Assembly (NCBI GenBank): GCA_016800925.1
Contig: JABCPU010000308.1
Location: 16,710 to 80,709, forward strand
Reading direction: 5' to 3'
Source of the DNA: Suillus spraguei
Taxonomy: Eukaryota; Basidiomycota; Agaricomycetes; Boletales; Suillaceae
Length of the DNA stretch: 64,000 nt
Shown: positions 25,040 to 34,908 of the stretch, piece after piece
Numbering within the stretch: the first letter of the stretch is position 1
How the letters are laid out: every line of letters starts with the position of its first letter
Made by a program: the position numbers and the translations under genes
The notes under the pieces: generated by a model
Seen by the model: only the letters and a program-made list of their open reading frames with translations
What the model was told of the DNA's origin: nothing
Databases searched by the model: none

Positions 25040-25488
25040 GCGCCTCGTTTCACACCTCATCTATTGCATCTGTGCATGCACAAGTTGGCATCTTTAACTG
25101 TTCTTAGGATTGTCAACCAGAAGATCCTTTCAAAGCATCTTGTCAAATTGTCCAGGCGTTATTCTCGTCTCCCGGGGACCATGTTCTCACTGATGTGTTG
25201 GGTGATCAAGTGAACAGTGTCACGGTTGTGCACAAGATCCTAATTAGCCCATTCATTGACCCTATTGACAAGCCAACTTATATCGAAGCCACTAAGTGGG
25301 TTTTAATTGAGCTCAAGGTTATCGCTACCCAGGCTTATTGTCGGCTGATCGAAGAAGTTGGTCTTCCCATCCTAAACTACCAGCCCACATACACCACTAA
25401 TGGTCCACCTGGCAATGACACCCTTCCTCATGCCTATGCCCACATTCTCTCAGCCTACTCCCTCAAGTTCTTGCACATCTTAACATGA
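25040..25488 (+). pseudogene. Pumilio-family (Puf/JSN1-like) gene fragment
   Basis: Encodes a conserved-looking stretch: HKLASLTVLRIVNQK (about 25079), then, after a one-base frame change near 25125, SPGDHVLTDVLGDQVNSV and TVVHKIL, followed by KPTYIEATKWVLIELKV and LIEEVGLPILNYQPTY to a stop at 25486. The helix pattern and HKL/VLTDV motifs fit the Puf RNA-binding repeat region of fungal JSN1-type proteins, which bind mRNA 3' UTRs. Only about 140 residues are present; the N-terminal side is unrecognisable and borders a family 3 LTR fragment. Assignment is from memory of the family, not a search; it could be another ARM/HEAT-like protein. Confidence 0.45.
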
Positions 25489-26565
25489 GTTCACCTCGAA
25501 AGCCCAGCATCTTCGCCAACATCAGGTTGACTCTATCTCTTCCCTTACAGGGTTACTGCAATTGCTTCTGGAGTTAGTACCTTTTCTTTTTCATTCGCAC
25601 TCATCACGCTCATGAGTATGCTGACTTCACATCCATCATTATCCCACATCAGGAGACCCACATCCATCATGTTCCTTTGCTGGCTATCACTCTTGCTGAT
25701 CTCAACAATCTCAAGGAATGTTTCACTGGGGCAATACAACACGCATCATGGATGAACCTAAAGGAGACGAGAACAGATCTGATAGTACTCAGCTGACCAG
25801 CGCTCAGTAAGTGACATATTTATCGTTTTGATTGAGGCTTATTGAAATGTTGTTTCACACAGTGATGAAGGGAGACGGCAATGTATTCAGCCTGGAGACG
25901 AAGGCAAAACAACAAGGAAGGATCTCTACTCTAAATTGGGTAAGTTTTCCAAACATTGGATCAAAGCATTGACTTACACTGACTTGGGGGCCCATATCAA
26001 ATGTCGATTGTCAATATTGGATACAAGTTTAGACTCTAGTGTGTGTTGTAGACAGACATTAGCGCTGCCTAATTTGGAACCTAGACCCTGGGCCTTGCTA
26101 TTATTGTCACTTAATGTATTTACTATTTATAAATCAATACAAATATATCATATATCTACATATTCTAATTTTAAATGTGGCTGGAGCTGGCCTGAAGGCC
26201 TATGAAACAGCTCAAATGACCGGACTGAGCCACATATTACATAAGCTTAATTTGGTACACAGCTAACCTTATTATAGCTCTGCTCTCGGCTAAAGCCAGC
26301 CACAAGCCAGAGCTGCGGCAACACTAGCTGTATCAGTAAAAAGCACCATGTCCTTTCAGACTGAATGTCAGCAAGCTGCAGAATCAGTGCTTGAGGCATA
26401 TCTTGCAGCACTTGTAGCAAAATTCCAAGTCCTTCTGCCTCTAGTCAATGGTAAGCATGATCAAGTCTGCTCCATCACAGTCACTATTACACTGAGATAT
26501 AGAACTGCAAATAAGCATTTGTGAAGTCCTAGTACAGCTATGTCACATTGTTCATTCAGTGCCAG
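25489..26565. other. unassigned sequence
   Basis: No recognised gene. A short ATG frame at about 26348 (MSFQTECQQAAESVLEAYL) with a possible GT donor near 26451 and several GT/AG-like sites at 25807-25955 hint at remnants of spliced genes, but no domain can be named. Confidence 0.35.
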
Positions 26566-27277
26566 TGTCAAGACCGTACTCAAAGGGTGAAAGATCCGAA
26601 GGGCTTTGGCCTCAGTTCGTGCACTGTGCCCCTTTCCCGAGTAATGCCCCTTATTTCAGAGAGTAGGTATATGTCCGAAGATCTGGAAGGAGTTGCGTGA
26701 CGGATCCAGACGTCCAAAGGTATCGGATATGATATGTCCAAAGGTTATCCGGAACGTAGGAATAGAACAAAGATTAAGACTAGCTTCGGAATGAGTTCCT
26801 AACTAGAAACTAACAGAGATAGACTATCCGAAGATAGAGTCGGAGATATAGACTATAGGAATCAATCCCAAGTCTCGGAAGATGGCTTAGAGCAGAAAGT
26901 GACTCAAGTCCGGAGAAAGCAGAATGAGCAGAATCTAAGATGATATTTGAACTAAGGTTCTACGGAGATCTAAAAGTGGTTTATATACTGTAAGTATCTA
27001 ATACGGATAATCAACAAGTACGGGACCGAGGGCTATGTACGAAGTGTAACGGAAGTCTATTAGTTAATGCACAGCAGATCAGTAAGCATGAATCAGAACT
27101 TAACACAGGTAACGGATCAGTGACACAGGACGGAAATATACACAGCCGGAATACCAGAAACAGGAGGAATGACGAAAGGAGATAGACGCAGATATACACA
27201 AGGGAGTTAAGGTGCGAGAAGTGGGCACATTCAGATGGGTGATCCAGACAAGATCTGTGGACCGGACGGATATGACA
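26566..27277 (-). repeat. family 2 3' LTR (712 bp)
   Basis: Plus-strand reading TGTCAAGACC...ATATGACA. Compared with the 770-bp LTR at 41917, it lacks about 57 bp near its right end (after GACCGGACGG) and has scattered substitutions. The adjoining GTATCCCCCCTTT reads as AAAGGGGGGATAC on the minus strand, a polypurine tract directly upstream of the 3' LTR. Confidence 0.85.
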
Positions 27278-27472
27278 GTATCCCCCCTTTAGGGCCGAAC
27301 CCCTGAGGCACAGGAAGCGTCGATCCAGATCGGACAAGATTAATGTGGGACAATGGGGAAGTTTGATGGTTGTAGTGCTGAGTCTGTAATCCGACAGATA
27401 TACGGACATCAGACGTCCGAAGTGATTCCTACCCCCACTTCATACCCCTGTTAACAAAACTTGCTTTAAAAC

Positions 27473-28902
27473 ATGTCTGGAAAGAAATCCGATGCCCCTA
27501 AGTCTGCTGCTGACATTGTGGCGGATCTGGAACAGCAACTGGCTGCTGCTAAGGCTGCAGCAAAAGCCAAGGCAGAGCAGAAGTGGAAAGAGGCGGAGGA
27601 GCAGAAAAGGCAGGAGGAGTTGAAGCAGATTGAGTTAGTGGAGATCCAGAGGGAAATGGAGGAAAAGAGATGGAGGGCTCTGATTGAGGCTCAGGTGAGT
27701 GATGTGGACTCTTCTAGATCCGGATCCTAATGGATTGGCAAGGCCAATGCTGCTCCTGCATCTGGGGCAAAGGATGGGTACTGCTCCCATTGTGTCACTA
27801 AGTGTTACGAACTGGGGTGGCGTCACCAGCAACAGTGAAAAGACACAGACGGTCTGCTGGGAGCTTCTTACAATGCCCAAAAGAGGACAAGGTGAAAGTA
27901 CAAGGAACGCGTTCCGAGTACGATCAAGGGTCTGGCCTCAAGGATAAGTCCGAGAGGTTCTTACGAGAATAGAGACTAAGGCTAAGGAGTGCTTAGACTT
28001 AGAGACGATTCAAGGACGACTTAGGTTGGAGACCTAAGCGAAGGAAGTTCCAGGTAAAACCCAGTAAGATTAAAGTAAAGAATCTACTACAAGTACAACG
28101 TGCTTAAATAGACCAATATGTGCGCACGGACCAAGAGAGGCGTGGGAAAGTAAGTGCATATCCAAATAAGGAAGGCAACTATAGTACAGATGCGTTGAGC
28201 ATATGAGTCAGAGTCATATGACATGATATACAAGTAAGGAAACAAAGAGAAAATGAATAGGGGCACATACAACTGTAACACTAAGGACCGGATGTGTCAG
28301 TGGGGTGATGCTGAGAAGAATTCCTTGGTGAGTCATCCGAAAATCTTCAGATCTGCTGATTTCGATGTTTTGTAGATTAAGTCTTGTGACGTCTGCCAGA
28401 AGGACAAGGCCACTTGTCCTGGAAGGCCCGGATTTGTTCATCTCCGAAGGGCAAAGGCAAGCGCCGTCAGAAGAGCCCTACTCTGGATGTGGCGGATGCG
28501 AATGTCTTCTCCAATCCAGTGACTATTGAAGGTACGGATGAGGATGTCGTCAAGTATGATGACCAGGCTTGGGTGGCCGCTGCTAATGGGATCATTGCGG
28601 AACTGGCATGGACCAATGGACTCCTTCAGGATGGTATTGCGGCGGCGGAAGGGAGTCGGATTGCCATGGAGCGGATGAGCTCTACCATGGAGGCCTTCCT
28701 CCAGCAACAGAGGGAGTTCCAGGCCCTGCTCATTGAGGAAATCCAGACCGGATTTAGGCTTTCCGTTTCTGCCGGATCCAACAAGGATGGTGCTGGTGAG
28801 GAGATTGGGGAAGAGGTGGTGAATGAGACTGGAGGAGAGATGGCGGATGGGACTGGGGAAGAGACTGGAGGTGCCAGAGGTGAAATGGAGACTGGTGCTT
28901 AG
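27473..28902 (+). pseudogene. antisense spliced gene inside family 2: coiled-coil, Zn2Cys6-like
   Basis: Gene on the strand opposite to its host element, between the element's chromodomain stop (28960) and polypurine tract. Exons 27473-27694, 27743-27802 continuing at 28286-28327, and 28376-28902; both introns are 48 bp, GT-AG. N-terminal 74 residues (start MSGKKSDAPKSAADIV) are a long charged Ala/Glu/Lys helix, likely coiled coil. Exons 2-3 encode cysteines spaced C-X2-C-X6-C-X13-C-X2-C-X6-C, close to the fungal Zn(II)2Cys6 DNA-binding cluster although the central loop is slightly long. The C-terminal half has a helical segment and an acidic Gly/Glu-rich tail. A solo LTR interrupts exon 2 and one base appears missing near 28420. 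Function unknown; a DNA-binding role is inference. Confidence 0.68.
27803..28280 (-). mobile_element. family 1 solo LTR, TSD CTAAG
   Basis: 478 bp, plus-strand TGTTACGAAC...CTGTAACA, flanked by a perfect CTAAG duplication (27798-27802 and 28281-28285). It splits the second exon of the antisense gene; removing it with one duplicate restores codons VTKDRM in frame. Confidence 0.93.
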
Positions 28903-28959
28903 TCCGGATCTGGATTTCCGTTACTGCCCTCACTGTACTTGTATTTCGTTATGTACTTT

Positions 28960-29239
28960 TCAAGCAATGGGACCAGGTTTGTCTGGATATGCTGAGTGGA
29001 AATCTGCTATGAGATCCGATGCATTTCCGAGTTCCGTGGCAAGCAACCAGGATGTTTCTTCATCCATTCCTTCGTATCCGGACCAACAGACGAGATATAG
29101 GAGTTGGCACTGGTGTCTACGACGGTCCAGTTTGGAGTCCAGGATTTCGGATATCTCATACTCCGGTTCTCCGTCAACTTCGACTGGAGGTGGAGGAGGC
29201 TGAATGTGATTAGGGATGGTGTTCAGAACTGCTGGCTCT
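28960..29239 (-). CDS. family 2 integrase C-terminus with chromodomain (distal part)
   Basis: Distal piece of the family 2 Pol, separated from the integrase core by the nested insertions. It begins inside the 13-bp duplication (29227-29239), continues through a proline run (QPPPPPVEVDGE) and then a chromodomain-like fold: EPEYEISEILDSKL, then LYLVCWSGYEGMDEETSW and a final helix to the TGA at 28960-28962. Chromodomains at the integrase end are known in chromoviruses to direct integration to modified chromatin. The frame joins precisely to the integrase at 37126-37138 when the insertions are removed. Confidence 0.8.
29227..29239. repeat. left 13-bp target duplication of the poly(A) retroposon
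   Basis: AACTGCTGGCTCT, repeated exactly at 37126-37138 after the poly(A) run. Lies in the family 2 integrase coding sequence. Confidence 0.85.
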
Positions 29240-29252
29240 TCGGAGATGTAAC

Positions 29253-29726
29253 TGTTACAATCGTACGTGCCCCTATTCATTTTCTACTTCATTTACTTTG
29301 TATATTACGTAACATGACTCTGACTCATATGCTCAACGCATCTGTACTATAGTTGCCTTCCTCCTTTGGATACGCACTTACGTTCTCACGCCTCTCTTGG
29401 TCTGTGCGCACATATTGGCCTATTTAAGCACAGTGTACTTGTAGTAGATTCACTACTTTAATCTTACTGGGTTTTACCTGGAATCTCCTTCGCTTAGGTC
29501 TCCAACCTAAGTTGTCTTGAATCGTCTCTAAGTCTAAGCACTCCTTAGCCTTAGTCTCTATTCTCGCGGATACCTCTTAGACTTGTCTTTGAGGCTGAAC
29601 CCTTGATCGTACTCGGAACACATTCCTTGTACTTTCACCTTGTTCTCTTTTGAACATTGTAAGAATTCCCAGCAGACCGCCTGTGTCTTTTCACTGTCGC
29701 TGGTGACGCCACCCCAGTTCGTAACA
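29253..29726 (+). repeat. copy D 5' LTR
   Basis: 474 bp. Contains TATTTAA at 29421-29427 and, 28-34 bp further, ACTTTAATCTT (29455-29465), the likely transcript start and primer region. The R/U5 part is rich in CTTAG/CTAAG inverted motifs (for example CTTAGG...CCTAAG near 29500). Confidence 0.95.
29421..29465 (+). promoter_or_regulatory. LTR core promoter and predicted transcript start
   Basis: TATTTAA at 29421 is a TATA-like box kept in most family 1 LTRs in the window (copy A 7250, copy D 3' LTR). About 30 bp downstream lies ACTTTAATCTT, the expected start of the genomic RNA. The start site is predicted from spacing, not observed. Confidence 0.6.
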
Positions 29727-29727
29727 A

Positions 29728-29738
29728 AAGATTAAAGT
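29728..29738 (+). promoter_or_regulatory. putative self-priming site (PBS)
   Basis: AAGATTAAAGT, two bases after the 5' LTR, is the perfect 11-nt reverse complement of ACTTTAATCTT at 29455-29465. No TGG-type tRNA-complementary PBS is present. Same arrangement in copy C. Matches the logic of the Schizosaccharomyces Tf1 element, where the RNA's own 5' end primes reverse transcription. Confidence 0.7.
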
Positions 29739-29924
29739 CGTTTTTGATCGTCGACTATCCAGTCTTCGACCCTGAACCCTGATCGCTTAGATCAGCAGAC
29801 TAGCATACGCGTACGCTGAGCAGATTGTCAAGAGAAGCCCTCTGACAGAAGAAAGCCCTGACGGACAGCAAGACAGCGCGTGTAGGCACCGAGAAAGTAT
29901 AACTCATCAGAAGAATCATCAACC

Positions 29925-30830
29925 ATGTCGACCAAAGAATTCGAATACAAGATCGGTCAACCGATTGGTTTTGATGGAGATCGTGATAACTCTCGTGAGT
30001 TTATCCAGTCGTGCAATCTGCACTTTGACATCAATGAAAAGCTTTACACCACCGACAAACAGAAGATCATCTACATAACATCCTTCATGACCGAGAAGAA
30101 TGCCAAGTCTTGGAAGGAACAATTCCTTGAACACGCCCAATCTACCGACACTTCGGGACAAAAAGTTGGTTATGGGACGATGGTGGATTTTATGAAGAGC
30201 TTCAAAGAAGCATTCGAACCAGTGGATACCAGGATGACCGCACTTACACGTCTTAGAGATCTCAAACAAGGAACGGGAGATCTTCACACCTACGTCGCCG
30301 ACTTTGAGGCACTTGCAGCCAAGGCTCATATCACCGATAACGCAACGAAGATCCAGTTCTTCCAAGACGGTCTTAATTGGGGTATCCTCACGAAGCTTTT
30401 CAATACGGGAGATGTCTCCGAGATATTCAGAGATGTTGTGTTGCAATGCGTTGCTATTGACAACGCCCATCATCGGCTTAACGCCATGAGGACACGTCAT
30501 GTTCCACAACAGAAGAAGAAGAACTATGGGAATGCACGGTATATTCCGAACCGTGATTCCAACGCAATGGTCGTAGATCGAATCTCCGACATGGAAAGGT
30601 CCGAATGCATGAAGAAAGGGCAATGCTTCGGATGCAGAAAGACAGGACACCGCATCCATAATTGTCCTGATAGAAAGAAGAAGACCCCGCTCCGACAAAC
30701 CGAAGTCAAAGGGGAAGAAGAAGATGAAGAGACTGTACGACGGTTGTGGAGGATTTTTAATGTGGAGAAACAAAGACTCGACGTATGTTTCTCCCAATGT
30801 AATACTAAGACTTGTACGCGCTGTAGGTGA
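29925..30830 (+). CDS. copy D gag (301 aa)
   Basis: Capsid/nucleocapsid polyprotein of element D. The ATG at 29925 is 199 bp after the LTR and matches the start in copy C. Residues about 20-200 form the retrotransposon-gag region (EKLYTTDKQKI, then SYLRDLKQGTGD-like helices), followed by a basic stretch and the knuckle CFGCRKTGHRIHNC (CX2CX4HX4C) near residue 230. The last ~35 residues overlap the pol frame (+1), so Pol would be made by frameshifting in an active element; the exact natural gag stop is unclear because copy B ends differently. Would assemble virus-like particles in the cytoplasm. Confidence 0.87.
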   Translation: MSTKEFEYKIGQPIGFDGDRDNSREFIQSCNLHFDINEKLYTTDKQKIIYITSFMTEKNAKSWKEQFLEHAQSTDTSGQKVGYGTMVDFMKSFKEAFEPVDTRMTALTRLRDLKQGTGDLHTYVADFEALAAKAHITDNATKIQFFQDGLNWGILTKLFNTGDVSEIFRDVVLQCVAIDNAHHRLNAMRTRHVPQQKKKNYGNARYIPNRDSNAMVVDRISDMERSECMKKGQCFGCRKTGHRIHNCPDRKKKTPLRQTEVKGEEEDEETVRRLWRIFNVEKQRLDVCFSQCNTKTCTRCR

Positions 30831-33800
30831 AAGAAAAGAACTTCGTGTCCCAATCACCCTCCACTCGCGTACTCGTTTGAAATCCGTCGACACTACTGCT
30901 GTTATCGATTCCGGAGCAGCAGGAACATTCATCTCAGAAGAGTTTGTGACACTCCATCAAATCACACGACGAAAACTCAAGGAACCATTTCGAGTTACAA
31001 CGGCAGATGGAACTCTCATAAAAGGAGGGCCGATCACGCATTACTGCCTCCTTGTGGTCAAGATTGACGATCGAACCATGTATGGAAAATTCAATATCAC
31101 CAAACTCGGAAGGAGAGATCAAATTCTCCTTGGAATTCCCTGGTTACGAGCAATGAACCCAATTATAGATTGGGCTGCTGAAACGCTTGTCCTTTCACGG
31201 ACAGACAAATCAGACGAGATCGAAATCGATCTGGATAAAGACCGAGAGAAGAACGGGTTGCCCCGACTATTCAAACATCATACCAAATGGCAACATTCCC
31301 GACTCCCGAAACCATTCATCGCTTCTCCCGCTGATGCTCCAGAAACCCAGAACCAGAAGTACGTACTCCATGTACTGCAGAACCCACTCCACGTGTACAA
31401 CTGCCGCGAGCAGTATCACCGATTCCCCGCGCAGAGAAGCGCAAGAATGAATCTGAACCCGAGCATCGGGTCGGACAAGAACCTATTGAGCAACGGCCAA
31501 TAGAAGAACAGAAACACGGAAAGAGGAAAACAGAGGAAGAACTCCCAGGACGAGACACCAATGTACCAAAATGTCCAATTCTTCGTTCCCCCGAAAACTC
31601 TTTCAGCTTCGATTGAAGAAATCCCTGATAAGGAAGAACCCGTGCCCTCGTTGATCCCAACCGAGGATGATGACCAATTTGACACCATGCATGACGTCTG
31701 GCATGCTCCAGAAGTGCGCGAAATTTCCTCTTATGAACTAGGAGAAGGAGAATTTCTTGTGGAATATGATACCGACGGGTTAGCATGAGGATCATAGAAG
31801 AAGTATCCATGGATACACCCTTGACACGTGACGGAACTTCTCACCTGAACAATCCTCTCCCTATTCTCAATTCCACTCCCTCCTCCGAAATACAGTAACA
31901 AAGCTCAGGAATTCGCTACGGACGAGAAGGAAAAGAAAAAGAAATCCTTCGAAGAATTGGTCCCGGATATTTGCATGACTTCGCAGACGTCTTTGCTAAA
32001 GACGGACTGAACAAACTACCCCCTGAACGCCCTGGTATCGATCATCGGATCGACACCAAACCCGGTTTTATTCCTCGTACGTCTAAGGTTTACCCGCTAT
32101 CGGAAAAAGAACGCGTTGCTGTCAAAACGTTTATCGATGAAAACGTTGCGAAAGGCTTTATCTCGGAATCGAAGTCACCTCAAGCCAGTGGCTTCTTCTT
32201 CGTGGGAAAGAAGAGCGGTGAACTGCGCCCCTGTCAAGATTATCGCTACATCAATGATTGGACAGTCAAGAACGCATATCCGCTCCCACTCCCTATTTCC
32301 CTTGTTGCACGTCTTCACAACGCACAGTTCTTTACGAAAATGGATATCCGGTCCGGCTATAACAACATTCGCATCCATCCTGATGATAGGTGGAAAGCTG
32401 CTTTTACCACGGAATTCGGCCTTTCGAACCGAACGTCATGTTCTTCGGCCTTTGAATTCCCCAGCAACTTTTCAAGCATACATGAATCGCACCTTTCAAC
32501 AAGAAATCAATGAAGGATGGATGGTTATCTATATGGACGATATCTTGATTTTCTCTACGACAATGGCAGAACACCGTGAGCGAACCAGACGAGTTTGATA
32601 AAAATACGAAAGGAACACTTGTTCTGAAACCGGAGAAATGTACCTTCGATGCAGAAGAAGTGGAATACCTCGGAATGATAATTCGCCCCGGACAAGTTGC
32701 TATGGATACCGCCAAGACCAAAGGAATCTCTGAATGGCCAATCCCGAAATCTGTAAAAGATGTTCGGTCATTCCTCGGTTTCTGCAACTTCTACCGCACG
32801 TTCATCTCCCATTATTCTGACATCGCCAGACCCCTTATCGACTTGACAAAGAAGGATAAGGCCTTTGAATGGTCAACCGAATGTATGGACACCTTCGAAG
32901 AACTGAAACGACGCTTCACTTCCCAACCGGTACTCCGTAATCCTGATCCCTCCCGGCAATTTGCTATTGCTACCGATGCTTCGCTTGTAGCAACTGGCGG
33001 AGTTCTTTACAGACTGATGAAAATGGTGTTTATCACCCATGTGCATATCTTTCACAGTCCTTGAACCCTGCAGAACGCAATTACCAGATCTTTGATAGGG
33101 AACTCCTTGCCGTGATCCGGGCACTGAACGAATGGCGTCATTATCTCGAAGGAAACTCACACCCCGTCTTGGTATTCACCGACCACAAGAACCTTCTGTA
33201 CTTTAGAAGTGCACAGAAGCTTACCCGCCGCCAAGCACGTTGGCAATTGATTCTGTCTATCTATGACATCGAACTGCATCACGTTGCAGGTACTAAATTA
33301 GCAGTACCTGATGCACTTTCCCGCCGACCCGACTATGATTCCGGCAAAGACGATAACGAGGACCAGACCCTCCTCCCTGATGCTCTATTCGTTCGTCTTA
33401 TTGACACCGACTTGAAGGATGTGCTATCATCCTCTGACCCCCTCGACGACCCTGTCTTCAAAACGGCATCTGATGCCCTTGATGGAGTGTGCCTGCCTCC
33501 TATGAAATCGGCACTCTCTGATTGGAAGATAGAGGAGAACGTCCTCTATTTTAAGGATCGCGCTTATATTCCCCGGCGCTTCGCTCCGATATCCTGAAAA
33601 GGTATCATGATCATCCTACCGCGGGACACCCCGGTAGATTCAAAACTGAAGAACTCGTCAAACGGGAAGCTTGGTGGCCTGCAATGGGCTCTTATATTCG
33701 GAAATACGTTGCGGGTTGCGCCCTTTGTCAGCAAATGAAAGCGGATACTCATCCCGTTCGACCTCCGCTCGCGCCTATTCCTTCTTCGGCTGTTCGCCCG

Positions 33801-34850
33801 TTCTCCCAGGTCTCCGTTGATCTTATCACCGATCTCCCCATCTCTGGAGGCTTTGACAGTATCATGGTCGTGGTAGACCATGGCCTTACGAAGGGGGTAA
33901 TTATTATCCCTTGTTTGAAAACCATCACTTCAGAAGGTGTGGCTAAGCTATTTTTAAAACATGTTTACCGACGATTTGGACTCCATGACAAAGTCATCTC
34001 GGATCGAGGACCGCAATTCCTATCTCGCTTCTCAAAGGAACTTGCCCGACTTCTCGACTACGTCATCGCTCCATCCACGGCTTATCACCCACAGACTGAT
34101 GGTCAAACAGAAAGGCTTAATCAGGAACTTGAAACATACCTCCGTATCTATTGCCGTAACAACCCCGAAGATTGGGTAGAACATCTACCAATCGCTGAAT
34201 TCGTCCACAACCACCGAAAACACGATGCAAGGAATGCATCACCATTTTATTTGATGATGGGATATGAACCACGAGCTATCCCTCATATCATCCCTGATTC
34301 ATCAGTCCCCGCAGCAGAAGATCGAGTACGATCTCTGCAGAAGATAAGAGAAGAAGCAATCGCCTGTCACAACATTGCTATGCAGACAATGGCCGAACGA
34401 TCCCGAGGAGATAAGTACATCCCATGGAAGATCGGAGATAAGGTTTGGCTATCCGCCGCTAATCTTAGACTTAAACTCCCATCAAGGAAACTGGCACCGA
34501 AACGATACGGACCTTTCCCGATCATCGATGTCTTATCACCCATCACGTTCACACTCAAGCTTCCTCCGCAATGGAAAATTCACCCTACGTTCCATGCTTC
34601 TGTCTTATCATCCTATAGCGAAACAGACGTACACGGACCGAACTTCCCCGAACCCCCACCTGATATCATCGAAGAAGAAGAAGAATATGAAATCGAAGCA
34701 ATTCTTTCCCACAAAGGAACCGGCAATCGCCGACGTTATCTCGTTTCCTGGAAAGGATATCCATCGGGAGATAACGAATGGCTCCCAGAAAAGAACTTGA
34801 AGAACTCCGCTCGAATCTTGAATGCTTATAAGAAGCAACACGCCCTCTGA
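30724..34850 (+). pseudogene. copy D pol (protease, RT, RNase H, integrase, chromodomain), multiple frame breaks
   Basis: Order: aspartic protease (AVIDSGAAGTFISEEF near 30899), linker, RT with YMDD at 32530-32541, RNase H (FTDHKNLLYF near 33175), integrase zinc finger with HHCC residues (about 33600-33740), catalytic core with D (SVDLITDLP near 33816), D (SDRGPQFL near 33998) and E (QTERLNQELE near 34105), then a chromodomain-like end ([28 protein letters not shown]) to the stop at 34850. From 33684 the frame is open for 388 codons. Upstream, single missing bases near 31780, 31845, 31967, 32425, 32453, 32596, 32625, 33008 and 33573 break it; several are in short homopolymers. All catalytic motifs themselves are intact. 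Confidence 0.9.
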
Positions 34851-34908
34851 TTATCTTCCAGTCAATCAACCGCATCAGCACTTGATCAACTACCAACCAA
34901 ACATCGAA

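Noticed and set aside
29919..30932. Long minus-strand frame of 337 codons opposite gag of copy D (and similar antisense frames opposite RT in all copies).
   Set aside because: Shadow of the coding strand: same codon phase complementarity appears in each copy, with no independent motif.
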